From an uncultured Oscillibacter sp. (GTDB lineage Bacteria; Bacillota; Clostridia; Oscillospirales; Oscillospiraceae), in the NCBI GenBank assembly GCA_910589315.1, contig CAJUTB010000006.1, positions 35,503-99,502 of the forward strand: a stretch of 64,000 bases of DNA, read 5' to 3'. Position 1 is the stretch's first letter; the number at the start of each line of letters is the position of its first letter. The position numbers and the translations under genes were made by a program. Positions 1 to 7,967 of the stretch are shown in pieces. Below the pieces are notes generated by a model, which was not told the origin of the DNA, did no database searches, and saw nothing but the letters and a program-made list of their open reading frames with translations.

Positions 1-195
1 AGGGGAAACCCGGCGTCCATCCGGCAGCGTCAGGCGGCGGTGGAGACGCTCTGCCAGCGTCCCGACATGGCGGACGCCATTGCGAAGCTCCGGCCGGAGG
101 GCCTTGGCAAAAACAAGCAGATGGTTGCAAACCTCGTGCGGGGGAAGCATTTCTTCATTCTGACGCAGTTATACCGTTTGAAAAACCGGATTTGA
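1..195 (+). CDS. C-terminal fragment of a protein cut by the window edge
   Basis: An open frame runs from the first base to a TGA at 193-195 and encodes 64 residues rich in Arg, Lys and Gln, ending in a basic tail (YRLKNRI). The start is outside the window. It abuts the O-antigen-ligase-like gene (ATG at 219) with the same strand and codon usage, so it is probably the previous gene of a polysaccharide operon. A glycosyltransferase is a reasonable guess from position only. No diagnostic motif is visible in the fragment. Confidence 0.6.
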   Translation, partial: RGNPASIRQRQAAVETLCQRPDMADAIAKLRPEGLGKNKQMVANLVRGKHFFILTQLYRLKNRI

Positions 196-218
196 TTTCA
201 AAAGAATCGAGGACCGAT

Positions 219-1745
219 ATGACCCTTTACCGTGAAAGTTTTCTCTACCGGCTCTGGCGGATGCTCTATGCCGCCTATCATGAGAGCGCGCTGCACCGGC
301 TGTTTGTCCAGGCTGGCAAGTGGTGCGGCGGTCAGATTGACACCAGCGCCCTCCTGCGGCCTCTGTGCCGGGAAGGGTATGTGGCCAGGGGATGGGCGGA
401 CAGCCTGCTCTGCCGCCTGCTGGCCTTTTGGGCAAATATTCCGATAACCCTGCTCCGCGCTTTATACCGTTTCTTGCAGCCCACCTTTGAGGACAGTTTT
501 TTTGCCCGGCTGGCGTTCGCGGTGGGCGAGGAAACGGCTGTTGTCCAGTCCTGGCTGATCATGCTCCTTTGGTGCATTCCCTACGAGTATTGGAACAATG
601 CCTATACGCTGATGGGGTTTGTGTTTCTGCTGCTGCTGTTCTGCGCCGGGGCCATGCGCCGGGAAACGTACCGTCTGGATGTCAAAACCATCGGCTTTTA
701 CCCGCTGGCGCTGTTTGGGGCGATGTTTCTGGGCGTGGCGTTTTCCTACACCCGGTCGCAGTCTGCGCGGTTTTTGGTGTACCATATCGCGGCGGCTTTG
801 TGCGTCCTGGTGACGGTGAGCGCGGTGCATACGGCCCGGGATTTGAAGCGTCTGGCGGCGGGAGGAAGCGTCTGCGTGGCGGTGTCGTCGCTCTATGCGG
901 TCATGCAGAGGGCGCAGGGACTGGAGGTCAACAAATCCTATGTGGATTTGAAACTGAACGCCGATATGCCCAGCCGGGTGATGTCCTTTTTTGACAACCC
1001 CAACGCCTATGCCGAAGTGCTGATGCTGCTCCTGCCGCTGACTATTGCCTTAGTGCTGTGCAGCAAGAGTACGCTGGGAAAACTGGCGGCCTTTGGAGCC
1101 ATGGCATTAGGCATGATCGCTCTGGGCATGACCTATGGCCGGGCCAGCTGGATCGGGTTTGCCTGCGCTATGGCGGTGATGGTGTTCCTGTGGCGGCCGA
1201 GACTGATGCCGCTGTTTTTCCTGCTGTGCCTTGCCGCAGTTCCCTTCCTGCCCGCCAGCATCTGGAATCGGATTTTGACGATAACCAATATGGAGGACAC
1301 TTCGACGGCCAGCCGCATCCCGCTTTATGAGACGGCGTTGAAAATCATTAAACGGTCGCCGGTTGCAGGCGCGGGCCTGGGAACCGCGGCGGTGCAGTCC
1401 TTTGTGAAGCGGTACAGGCTGTACTGGGGACGCGCCCCGTTTGTCCACGCCCATAATATCTACCTGCAAGTCTGGATTGAAGCGGGATTCCTGGGCCTTG
1501 TGGGCTTTGTAAGCGCGATGCTGTGGAACATCAAGCGGGCGGCGCACACGGTCCGGCACTGCGGCAGCTCCGAGGCCCGGACCCTGACCTGCGGCGCGGC
1601 GGCGGCATTGTGCGGCGCGATGGTCTGCGGCCTGGCGGATTACCTGTGGAATTATCCGCGGGTGATGTGCATTTTCTGGTTTGTGTTCGCAATGGCGTTG
1701 ACAGGGACAAGACTCTGTGCGGCAGGGGAGGAGCGCGAGCCGTAA
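219..1745 (+). CDS. O-antigen ligase/polymerase-like membrane protein (Wzy_C family)
   Basis: A polytopic membrane protein of about 508 residues. After a roughly 60-residue soluble N-terminus there are about ten hydrophobic segments, followed by an extracytoplasmic loop and the motif AHNIYLQVWIEAGFLG near residue 420. That His-Asn plus Gly-x-x-Gly pattern is characteristic of the O-antigen ligase/polymerase (Wzy_C) family. By family it would polymerise or transfer lipid-linked polysaccharide repeat units on the outer face of the membrane. I chose the ATG at 219 because GAGG lies seven bases upstream; an in-frame TTG at 192 overlaps the preceding stop codon and has no ribosome site. It appears to be the last gene of an upstream rightward polysaccharide operon, separate from the leftward EPS operon at 8-21 kb. 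Whether it is a ligase or a polymerase cannot be decided here. Confidence 0.85.
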   Translation: MTLYRESFLYRLWRMLYAAYHESALHRLFVQAGKWCGGQIDTSALLRPLCREGYVARGWADSLLCRLLAFWANIPITLLRALYRFLQPTFEDSFFARLAFAVGEETAVVQSWLIMLLWCIPYEYWNNAYTLMGFVFLLLLFCAGAMRRETYRLDVKTIGFYPLALFGAMFLGVAFSYTRSQSARFLVYHIAAALCVLVTVSAVHTARDLKRLAAGGSVCVAVSSLYAVMQRAQGLEVNKSYVDLKLNADMPSRVMSFFDNPNAYAEVLMLLLPLTIALVLCSKSTLGKLAAFGAMALGMIALGMTYGRASWIGFACAMAVMVFLWRPRLMPLFFLLCLAAVPFLPASIWNRILTITNMEDTSTASRIPLYETALKIIKRSPVAGAGLGTAAVQSFVKRYRLYWGRAPFVHAHNIYLQVWIEAGFLGLVGFVSAMLWNIKRAAHTVRHCGSSEARTLTCGAAAALCGAMVCGLADYLWNYPRVMCIFWFVFAMALTGTRLCAAGEEREP

Positions 1746-1881
1746 AACCGCAGGCTTTGGAAACGAAGCGTAAACCGTACCGGCTGGGCGAAGCGTCTGT
1801 CCAGCTGGTATGTTCTGCCATGGCGCAAACGGGAAAATTTCAAAATAATTTCCAGTTTGTGTAAACGCTATCAAAAAAGGC

Positions 1882-1910
1882 TTGCTATTTTCTAAATTTT
1901 ACTATATGAT
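1882..1910 (+). promoter_or_regulatory. sigma-A-type promoter of the diguanylate cyclase gene
   Basis: TTGCTA (1882-1887), a 17-bp spacer and TATGAT (1905-1910) stand in an AT-rich patch of the 238-bp intergenic region. They would give a leader of about 65 nt before the ATG at 1984. The rest of 1746-1881 shows no gene. Confidence 0.6.
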
Positions 1911-1983
1911 CGAGGCGTATGCTGTATTTGATCAGCCAGCCGGCAGCCGGTCGTTTCTGCGGCTCTGGGCGAAAGGAGTACAT

Positions 1984-2901
1984 ATGGAAAAGATATTGAT
2001 TATCGACGATAGTATCGTTCAGGCAGATGTCCTGCGCTCCATTATCAAAGAGGATTATGAGGTTTCCACCGCGCATACGGCGGAAGAAGGGCTCCAGATT
2101 GCAAAGACCGGGCAGTATTCCCTGATTCTGCTGGACGTGATCATGTCGGGCACGGACGGTTTTACCGTACTGAAAGAGCTTCAGGAGGACGCCGTGACAC
2201 AGCGCACCCCCGTCATCCTTATCACCAGCCTGACCGACGTGGAACATGAGGTACAGGGCCTGATTATGGGCGCGGTGGATTATATTACAAAGCCGTTTAA
2301 TCCTCTTGTGGTCAAGGCGCGGGTGAATACCCATGTCAAGTTGTACCGCTACCGTGCCCTGATTGAAAAAGAGGCCATGGTGGACGAGTTGACAAACCTT
2401 GCGAACCGGCGGCATTACGACAAGCAGTGCATCCAGAAGTGGAATGACGCCATACGCTTAAAAATTCCCTTTTCGGTCTGTATGTTTGACATCGACCGTT
2501 TCAAGGTCTACAACGACACATACGGCCATCCGGCGGGCGACAAGGTGATAGCCGCCGTGGCGGGGGTGCTGTCGGCGTACCTGCGGCGGACGACGGATTT
2601 TGTGGCCCGGTATGGCGGCGAGGAGTTTGTGGCGATCATCCAGGGCGGCGACGCACAGACCTCCTTTGAACATTTGAAAACCATTCGCCAGGCGGTGGAG
2701 GACCTTCACATCGTTCATTCGCCGCCGGAGTCCCCATGGGTGACGATCAGCGTGGGCGGGATTACCGTTCTGCCGAAGAATGGCGACGTGTATCAGACTT
2801 ATCTGAAAATTGCGGATACCATGCTGTACGATGCAAAACGCTATGGACGAAACCGGGTGATCTGGTGCAACGATTCCATGGAGCAGTGGCGGGAAAAATA
2901 A
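1984..2901 (+). CDS. Response regulator with diguanylate cyclase (REC-GGDEF) output
   Basis: A 305-residue cytoplasmic protein made of an N-terminal receiver domain and a C-terminal GGDEF domain. The receiver (residues 3-120) has the acidic pair D8/D9, phospho-acceptor D51 in LLDVIMSG and K103 in TKPF. The cyclase domain starts at DELTNLANRR (134-143) and has an intact GGEEF active site at 211-215. RTTD at 202-205 lies exactly five residues upstream, matching the inhibitory I-site. It should make c-di-GMP from two GTP when phosphorylated and be product-inhibited. The ATG at 1984 follows AAAGGAG. No histidine kinase gene lies beside it. Its position near EPS genes, one of which has a degenerate GGDEF domain, suggests c-di-GMP control of surface polysaccharide, which is an inference. 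Confidence 0.93.
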   Translation: MEKILIIDDSIVQADVLRSIIKEDYEVSTAHTAEEGLQIAKTGQYSLILLDVIMSGTDGFTVLKELQEDAVTQRTPVILITSLTDVEHEVQGLIMGAVDYITKPFNPLVVKARVNTHVKLYRYRALIEKEAMVDELTNLANRRHYDKQCIQKWNDAIRLKIPFSVCMFDIDRFKVYNDTYGHPAGDKVIAAVAGVLSAYLRRTTDFVARYGGEEFVAIIQGGDAQTSFEHLKTIRQAVEDLHIVHSPPESPWVTISVGGITVLPKNGDVYQTYLKIADTMLYDAKRYGRNRVIWCNDSMEQWREK

Positions 2902-2910
2902 GACAAACGA

Positions 2911-2945
2911 ATTCGGACGGCCTTTTTAGAAAGACCGTCCGAATG
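2911..2945. terminator. Shared terminator between the cyclase gene and obgE
   Basis: A near-perfect inverted repeat (ATTCGGACGG with its complement at 2932-2944) around an AT-rich loop sits between two convergent genes. It probably serves both directions. Confidence 0.6.
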
Positions 2946-2966
2946 TTTCGTTTCCCTTGGAGGGAA

Positions 2967-4247
2967 TTATGTTTGATATTCAAACTCAAAGCCGTCCAGA
3001 GAGAGGGTGTCGCCGTCGGCAATGCCCAATTCTTCCAGACGCTGGAATACGCCGGCATCCCGAAGAACCTTGTCAAACCACATCCGGCTTTCATAGTCGG
3101 AGAAGTTGACATTCGCCATAAGCCGCTGGAGCCAAGCTCCCTCCACCAGCCAGACGCCGTCCTCATGCTGAATGTCCAGGGACGCGGCGTCGCCCGGCGC
3201 GGGAGGCTTCGGGATATACTCCGGCTCAAATACCCGCACCGGCGGCAGCACCGGAAGCCGCTGGGCAATCTGCTGCACCAGCTCCCGGGTGCCCTGGTGG
3301 GTGGCGGCGGACAGTTCAAGAAGGGGATAGCCCAGGGCCTCCGCGTGGGCGCGGAGGCGTTCCAGGTTCTCCGGGTTTTCCAGGATGTCCGTTTTATTGG
3401 CCGCGACAATCTGGGGCCGTTCGGCCAGGGCGGGACTGTACTGCTGCAATTCGGCGTTGATTGCGTCGAAGTCGGCCACCGGGTCCCGGCCCTCGCTGCC
3501 GGAGACATCCACCAGATGCACCAGAAGGCGGCACCGGTCGATATGCCGGAGAAAATCGTGGCCCAGGCCCGCGCCCTCGCTGGCTCCCTCGATGATGCCG
3601 GGAATGTCCGCCATGACAAAGCTGACGCCCTCGTCCACCCACACAACGCCCAGATTGGGAAACAGGGTTGTAAAGTGGTAGTTGGCAATTTTGGGCTGAG
3701 CCTTGCTCACGACCGATAACAGCGTTGATTTTCCCACGTTGGGAAAGCCGATCAGGCCCACGTCCGCCAGCAGCTTGAGTTCCAGGATCACGTCATGGCT
3801 CTCGCCGGGCAGGCCGGCTTTCGCAAAGCGCGGCACCTGGCGGGTCGGCGTGGCAAAGTGGCTGTTGCCCCAGCCGCCCCGGCCGCCCCGGCAGAGGACG
3901 AAAGGTTCGCTGCTGCTCATGTCCTGTATGATCTCGTTGGTTTCGGCGTCCCGCACCAGGGTTCCGCGGGGGACTTTGATGATCAAATCCTCGCCGTTTT
4001 TGCCGAATTTCCGCTTCCCCTGGCCGTCCATGCCGGTTCCGGCGGTGTATTTGCGTTTGTAGCGGAAGTCCATCAGCGTGGAGAGGTTGTCGTCCACTTG
4101 CAGGATGATGGAGCCGCCCCGCCCGCCGTCGCCGCCGTCAGGGCCGCCTGCCGCCACGTATTTTTCCCGGTGGAACGACACCGCGCCGTTTCCGCCGTTT
4201 CCGGCCCGGACCGAGATCCGGGCTTTGTCGATGAATGATGAAGCCAT
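2967..4247 (-). CDS. obgE: GTPase Obg
   Basis: A 426-residue protein with the three-part layout of the Obg family. It has a glycine-rich N-terminal Obg fold (1-158), a GTPase domain, and a C-terminal OCT domain from about 345. The GTPase motifs are G1 GFPNVGKST (167-175), switch-I threonines near 193, G3 DIPG (214-217) and G4 NKTD (284-287). Obg binds the 50S subunit and links ribosome maturation to growth and stringent or stress signals. The length is normal for a Firmicute Obg. The start ATG at 4247 follows AAGAGGG. It lies downstream of rplU-prp-rpmA, as in most Firmicutes, but a strong terminator (4464-4494) and a 250-bp gap separate it from rpmA. It may therefore have its own promoter, though I see no clear consensus. 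Confidence 0.97.
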   Translation of the reverse strand: MASSFIDKARISVRAGNGGNGAVSFHREKYVAAGGPDGGDGGRGGSIILQVDDNLSTLMDFRYKRKYTAGTGMDGQGKRKFGKNGEDLIIKVPRGTLVRDAETNEIIQDMSSSEPFVLCRGGRGGWGNSHFATPTRQVPRFAKAGLPGESHDVILELKLLADVGLIGFPNVGKSTLLSVVSKAQPKIANYHFTTLFPNLGVVWVDEGVSFVMADIPGIIEGASEGAGLGHDFLRHIDRCRLLVHLVDVSGSEGRDPVADFDAINAELQQYSPALAERPQIVAANKTDILENPENLERLRAHAEALGYPLLELSAATHQGTRELVQQIAQRLPVLPPVRVFEPEYIPKPPAPGDAASLDIQHEDGVWLVEGAWLQRLMANVNFSDYESRMWFDKVLRDAGVFQRLEELGIADGDTLSLDGFEFEYQT

Positions 4248-4463
4248 ATACCCTCTTTTTCACTTCGTACCGGTTGCTGTCACAACTTCGCCGGTCTCGA
4301 TAGAATCCATTTCTGCACAGATGATTTTTCCGCATGGGACAGCGCGCCCAGGTAAATTCTCCAGGCCGCTGCGGCTGTCCCAATATACCGTTTTCGCACG
4401 GCGGGCGCAGAGAGAACCATAGCGCAAACCGTTTGACGCGTAGATTAGTTGATTCGTAAGAAA

Positions 4464-4494
4464 AATAGCCGCAAACAGTATGTTTGCGGCTATT
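4464..4494 (-). terminator. Rho-independent terminator after rpmA
   Basis: A perfect 14-bp stem (AATAGCCGCAAACA) with a 3-base loop, followed on the minus strand by a T run, lies directly after the rpmA stop. The remaining 4248-4460 stretch before obgE holds no recognisable gene. Confidence 0.9.
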
Positions 4495-4499
4495 CTGCA

Positions 4500-4781
4500 T
4501 TACTCCGCCTCGTAGACAGAAACCTGTTTCCGATCTTTGCCCAGATGCTCAAAGCGGACTCTGCCGCTGGCAGTGGCAAAAAGGGTATCGTCGCTTCCGC
4601 GGCCCACGTTCTTGCCGGGGTGAATGTGGGTGCCGCGCTGGCGAACGAGGATATTACCAGCCAGGACAAACTGGCCGTCGGCACGCTTGGGACCAAGACG
4701 CTTGGCCTTGGAATCACGGCCGTTTTTGGTGGAGCCGCCGCCCTTTTTGTGAGCGAAGAACTGCAAACCAATCTGAATCAT
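4500..4781 (-). CDS. rpmA: 50S ribosomal protein L27 with Prp-cleaved N-terminal extension
   Basis: The 93-residue product has the typical L27 body (AHKKGGGSTKNGRDS onward). It is preceded by the Firmicute-type extension MIQIGLQFF. In this lineage the cysteine protease Prp cuts after LQFF so that the mature protein starts at Ala-His-Lys, which reaches the peptidyl-transferase centre. The protease gene lies immediately upstream at 4830-5168. The L21-Prp-L27 order is conserved across Firmicutes. A terminator follows at 4464-4494. Confidence 0.97.
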   Translation of the reverse strand: MIQIGLQFFAHKKGGGSTKNGRDSKAKRLGPKRADGQFVLAGNILVRQRGTHIHPGKNVGRGSDDTLFATASGRVRFEHLGKDRKQVSVYEAE

Positions 4782-4829
4782 AATTACGGACCATCCTTTC
4801 TGTAAAGTAGGGGAGGCAGTTTCAGCCGT

Positions 4830-5168
4830 TCAGGGAACGTCCGCCTCCAGGACTTCGATGTTTTCGGGGAAGCTGTCGTGCAGCGTGGTGAAATAGAGCA
4901 TCAACCCTGTCAAAAGGGATTGACTGGCGGTTTCCGACACCTCGTCCAGACCTCCAGGAAGCCGGAGGGAGACTGATGCGGCGGCCTCGTCCACTTTCAC
5001 GGCGGCAGCGAGGCCCAGCACGTCGTTGACAGTTGCTTCCACCAAAGTCACGGCTGCGCTGACAGACGCGCAGAGAATATCCTCTCCGGCTGCGGCGTAA
5101 CCGCTGTGTCCGGCGGCGTCAAATCCGGTGATCCGTGCGCCGTCGGTATAAAAGGTGACGCGGGTCAT
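4830..5168 (-). CDS. prp: Ribosomal-processing cysteine protease Prp
   Basis: A 112-residue protein matching the Prp (YsxB) family. The catalytic histidine is in AAGHSGYAAAGEDILC and the catalytic cysteine closes the same segment (about H20 and C33). It removes the N-terminal extension of L27, whose cut site LQFF/AHKK is present in the next gene. It sits 2 bp after rplU and 48 bp before rpmA, so the three are surely co-transcribed. The length is normal for the family. The start ATG at 5168 is supported by the conserved beginning of the family (beta strand then GHSG). Confidence 0.95.
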   Translation of the reverse strand: MTRVTFYTDGARITGFDAAGHSGYAAAGEDILCASVSAAVTLVEATVNDVLGLAAAVKVDEAAASVSLRLPGGLDEVSETASQSLLTGLMLYFTTLHDSFPENIEVLEADVP

Positions 5169-5170
5169 AC

Positions 5171-5482
5171 TCAGACGGAGATCTTGCTGATCTCAACCTT
5201 GGTATAAGGCTGGCGATGGCCCTGACGCTTCCGGTAGCCCTTCTTGGGATTGTACTTGAAAATACGGATTTTCTTACCCTTGCCGTTCTTGACGATCTTG
5301 GCCTCCACGGACGCGCCCTCCACGACGGGTGCGCCAAAGGTGGCGTTGTCGCCGTCGATGACGGCCAGAACGCGGTCAAACTTCACGGTGTCGCCGGCTT
5401 CCTGGTCCAGCTTTTCGATAAAGACCACATCGCCCTCGGCCACCTTATACTGTTTGCCTCCGGTCACAATAATTGCGTTCAT
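5171..5482 (-). CDS. rplU: 50S ribosomal protein L21
   Basis: A 103-residue protein with the L21 signature. It opens with an N-terminal strand MNAIIVTGGKQYKVAEGDV and carries the C-terminal basic motif KGYRKRQGHRQPYTKV. L21 binds 23S rRNA domain I in the large subunit. It is the first gene of the rplU-prp-rpmA operon. A near-perfect promoter lies about 90 nt upstream, and a leader hairpin may provide autoregulation. AAGGAG precedes the ATG with a rather long spacing of about 13 nt. Confidence 0.97.
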   Translation of the reverse strand: MNAIIVTGGKQYKVAEGDVVFIEKLDQEAGDTVKFDRVLAVIDGDNATFGAPVVEGASVEAKIVKNGKGKKIRIFKYNPKKGYRKRQGHRQPYTKVEISKISV

Positions 5483-5565
5483 ACTCTGTTTTCAACTCCT
5501 TCATTACGGGCTCGCTGTCGGGGGCGGTCCCTGGAGGGACGCTTCTGGCCCATTCAAAGCGGCTT
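5483..5565 (-). ncRNA. Putative L21-type mRNA leader
   Basis: The untranslated leader of rplU contains a self-complementary block GTCCCTCCAGGGAC at about 5528-5541 plus further GC-rich pairing. Firmicute L21 operons often carry a structured cis-regulatory L21 leader bound by the ribosomal protein. Position and stem-loop fit this, but I could not check the consensus. Confidence 0.4.
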
Positions 5566-5569
5566 TTTT

Positions 5570-5598
5570 AGTATATCAACAACTTCCAGAATTGTCAA
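5570..5598 (-). promoter_or_regulatory. Strong sigma-A promoter of rplU-prp-rpmA
   Basis: Read leftward: TTGACA (5598-5593), a 17-bp spacer, then TATACT (5575-5570). A perfect -35 and a near-perfect -10 fit a ribosomal-protein operon. Confidence 0.9.
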
Positions 5599-5753
5599 GA
5601 GAAGTTTTGGCACAGCCTTTTCAAATCGGGGCGGAAAATTGGAAATTGTAGTAACTGTATAAAAAGGTGTGGTGCATTACAGAAAATTTGTGCTGAAATG
5701 AAGGGGATGGATGTATGTTATTTAGGAAATCTGAAATAATCCCGCAGGCGAAG

Positions 5754-5792
5754 AAAAAGCTACGCAGTTCGGAAGGAGCTGCGTAGCTTTTA
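5754..5792. terminator. Bidirectional terminator after the chemoreceptor gene
   Basis: Stem AAAGCTACGCAG/CTGCGTAGCTTT with T runs on both strands lies directly after the MCP stop. The stretch 5600-5750 shows no gene. Confidence 0.85.
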
Positions 5793-5797
5793 TTGGT

Positions 5798-7477
5798 TCA
5801 ATTCCGGAGTTGGAATCGCTGAATCGACATTTTGAGCTTTTCCGCCTGCTGATGAAGCTCGGCCGCAGAGGAAGCCGACTCCTGTGCCGTGGCGGCGTTG
5901 GTCTGAACCACATCCGAAATACTCTCCATGCCTTCGGTCAGTTGCCGCAAGGATTCAGACTGCTGCTGGGCAGATTCTGCAATCTGTTCCACCAGCTCCG
6001 CCGACTGCCGCGCACTGGAAACGACCAGAGAAAGTGCCGTCGTGGTTTCGTCGGACAGCGTAGTCCCATATTGAACGAGCTGGACCGAGCTTTCAATCAA
6101 TTCGGTAATATTTTTGGCAGATTCCGCGCTCTTGCTGGCCAGACGCTGCACCTCGTCCGCTACAACCGCAAATCCCTTGCCCGCCGTCCCGGCACGGGCG
6201 GCCTCTACGGAGGCGTTCAACGCCAGGATATTAGTTTGGAAAGCGATGTCCTCAATGGTTCGGATAATGCCGTTGATCTGGCGGGAGGATTCCGAAATAT
6301 CGGAAATTGCCTTCGAGAGAGCGTCCATCTTCTGACTGCACACTTTCAGCTGAACTTCCGCCTCCATAGAGAACTGGCGAGCCTTGTCAGCGTCTGCGGA
6401 GGTGTGGTTCACCTCGCCGGAGATGTCCTGAATGCCTGCGGAAAGTTCCTCCACCGTGGACGCCTGCCGGACTGCGCCCTCCGACAAGGTCTGCGCGCCG
6501 GAGGAGACCCGTTCGGATTCGTCAGACACATCCTGGGCCGTCCGGTGAATGTGGCGGAGCGCGTCGTTTAATGCATCCAGTATTTGACGGAGGGCGTTTT
6601 GAATCGGCAGAAATTCCCCGCGGTAACTGTCGCTGATGGTAAGATTCATATTGCCCTGAGCCATTTGGGACAGCGTGTGGTCAATGTCGTGTATGTATTT
6701 TTTCAGTTCCTGTTTGGTTTCGTGGATCGATGCGACCAGCATACCGAGTTCCGAGGAGTCAGGCTCCCAGCGGAACTCTGCCGAGAGGTTGCCCTGGGAG
6801 ATTTCGCCCATCTGGTCCCGCACAGCGATGACCGGACGCAAGATCCGCTTGCGGATTACCCGCATACTGAGGACCTGAAAGGTTCCCACCATCATCAAAT
6901 CCAGGGCCATTAAAATGCGGATGAGCAGGCTGGCGCGGTTCAGGGATTCCACTTCGTGGAGCGTTCTGTTATTGAGCGTTTCCAGAAAATCTTCCTTCAA
7001 GGCGTTGATCTGAACGATAGAATTGCTGTATTCTTCTCCATACACATAGTTGACAGCCGTTTCCTGCCTGCCGGCCTGAACCTGTTCCATAGCCTGCTCC
7101 TCCAAAGGGACGAGCTGGTTGGAAAGAGCGTACATACTGTCAATCATGCCCTGTTCATTGGAGGTGATGCCAATGTCCTGCATAGCTTCTACACCGATAT
7201 CCCGGTTTTTCAGATTGTTGACTTCGTTCCAATAGTTATCATAGTGTATCTGGCTGCCGGTGGCAGCGTAAGCCCGGACTTCGTTGGTCAGATAGGCGGA
7301 GCCATTCATGAAACGGTTTGCGTTATAGGTCAGTTCAAAGCGGTTTTCGTTGGCGGTATCCAGGCGGCTGCTCACGCTGCTGTATGCAATCAGAAGAAGC
7401 AGCATAAACAGCAGCGCGACAATGGAACCGACATTCAAAATCGTTGTCAGCGTAGATTGGTTGATTGCCTTTTTCAT
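5798..7477 (-). CDS. Methyl-accepting chemotaxis protein
   Basis: A 559-residue transmembrane chemoreceptor. It has an N-terminal TM (about 13-35), a four-helix-bundle-like extracytoplasmic sensor of about 150 residues, a second TM ending in a HAMP domain, and a long coiled-coil signalling domain. The conserved hairpin tip is seen at 413-447 (FQTNILALNASVEAARAGT, then GKGFAVVADEVQRLA), which contacts CheA and CheW. The ligand is unknown. I chose the ATG at 7477 (MKKAINQ) because the longer frame upstream has no signal-like sequence and runs through a structured leader. No che or flagellar genes lie in the window, so it works with a pathway encoded elsewhere. It has its own promoter at 7665-7693. 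Confidence 0.93.
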   Translation of the reverse strand: MKKAINQSTLTTILNVGSIVALLFMLLLLIAYSSVSSRLDTANENRFELTYNANRFMNGSAYLTNEVRAYAATGSQIHYDNYWNEVNNLKNRDIGVEAMQDIGITSNEQGMIDSMYALSNQLVPLEEQAMEQVQAGRQETAVNYVYGEEYSNSIVQINALKEDFLETLNNRTLHEVESLNRASLLIRILMALDLMMVGTFQVLSMRVIRKRILRPVIAVRDQMGEISQGNLSAEFRWEPDSSELGMLVASIHETKQELKKYIHDIDHTLSQMAQGNMNLTISDSYRGEFLPIQNALRQILDALNDALRHIHRTAQDVSDESERVSSGAQTLSEGAVRQASTVEELSAGIQDISGEVNHTSADADKARQFSMEAEVQLKVCSQKMDALSKAISDISESSRQINGIIRTIEDIAFQTNILALNASVEAARAGTAGKGFAVVADEVQRLASKSAESAKNITELIESSVQLVQYGTTLSDETTTALSLVVSSARQSAELVEQIAESAQQQSESLRQLTEGMESISDVVQTNAATAQESASSAAELHQQAEKLKMSIQRFQLRN

Positions 7478-7499
7478 GTTGTGACCATGCCTTTCTGCT

Positions 7500-7549
7500 G
7501 CGCCGCAAGGCATAGACAGGGGGAGAAGAACCCTGGCCTTACGCGCGGC
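7500..7549 (-). other. Stem-loop in the chemoreceptor mRNA leader
   Basis: In the roughly 180-nt leader, an outer GCCGCGCGTAAGGC-type arm pairs with GCCTTGCGGCGC and an inner CCAGGG pairs with CCCTGT, just ahead of the start codon. It does not match the c-di-GMP-I riboswitch core as I remember it. Function unknown. Confidence 0.35.
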
Positions 7550-7664
7550 TATACAAAAATAATTTCTGTGTGCTGTGCAGACGCTGGATATTCCGCCGCA
7601 GTCGGGTTCGACATTTGCCGGTGAATACACACAAAGGTATCCGATATGGCCGGATGACATTTGA

Positions 7665-7693
7665 ATTATACCATATGTGAGCGTTTGTGGCAA
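7665..7693 (-). promoter_or_regulatory. sigma-A promoter of the chemoreceptor gene
   Basis: Read leftward: TTGCCA (7693-7688), a 17-bp spacer, TATAAT (7670-7665). Confidence 0.8.
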
Positions 7694-7807
7694 GTCTTAG
7701 ACAAGCTGGAAACGCTGTTGGGATAAAATTGGAAAGGCAAATGGAAGCGTTCTGTCTGTGCTTGAGAATAAGGGAAAAAATGGTTGATGAAAGAGACGGT
7801 ATATGGG

Positions 7808-7853
7808 AAAAACACACCTGCAATCATTAAAAATAGTGATTGCAGTTGTGTTT
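7808..7853 (-). terminator. Terminator of the EPS operon
   Basis: A long stem (AAACACA-x-CTGCAATCA with its complement, one mismatch) is followed on the minus strand by T5. It lies 115 bp after the flippase stop and marks the end of the 12-gene leftward EPS operon. The rest of 7694-7967 contains no convincing gene. Confidence 0.85.
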
Positions 7854-7967
7854 CTGTTTGCGATACAAAAACAGTTTAGATGGTTTCCCTCGAGATTTTC
7901 GAAGAGGACCATAAAAAATATGATACTGCGCTGTGAAAAAGCAGTCCGCAGTTCATTGAATCAGGCT

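Noticed and set aside
4138..4500. 120-codon minus-strand frame between rpmA and obgE
   Set aside because: It begins within the rpmA terminator and overlaps obgE in another frame. Its sequence has no protein-like character.
5600..5750. Possible small RNA or gene between the L21 promoter and the chemoreceptor terminator
   Set aside because: No promoter-terminator pair or coding frame could be defined in this stretch.
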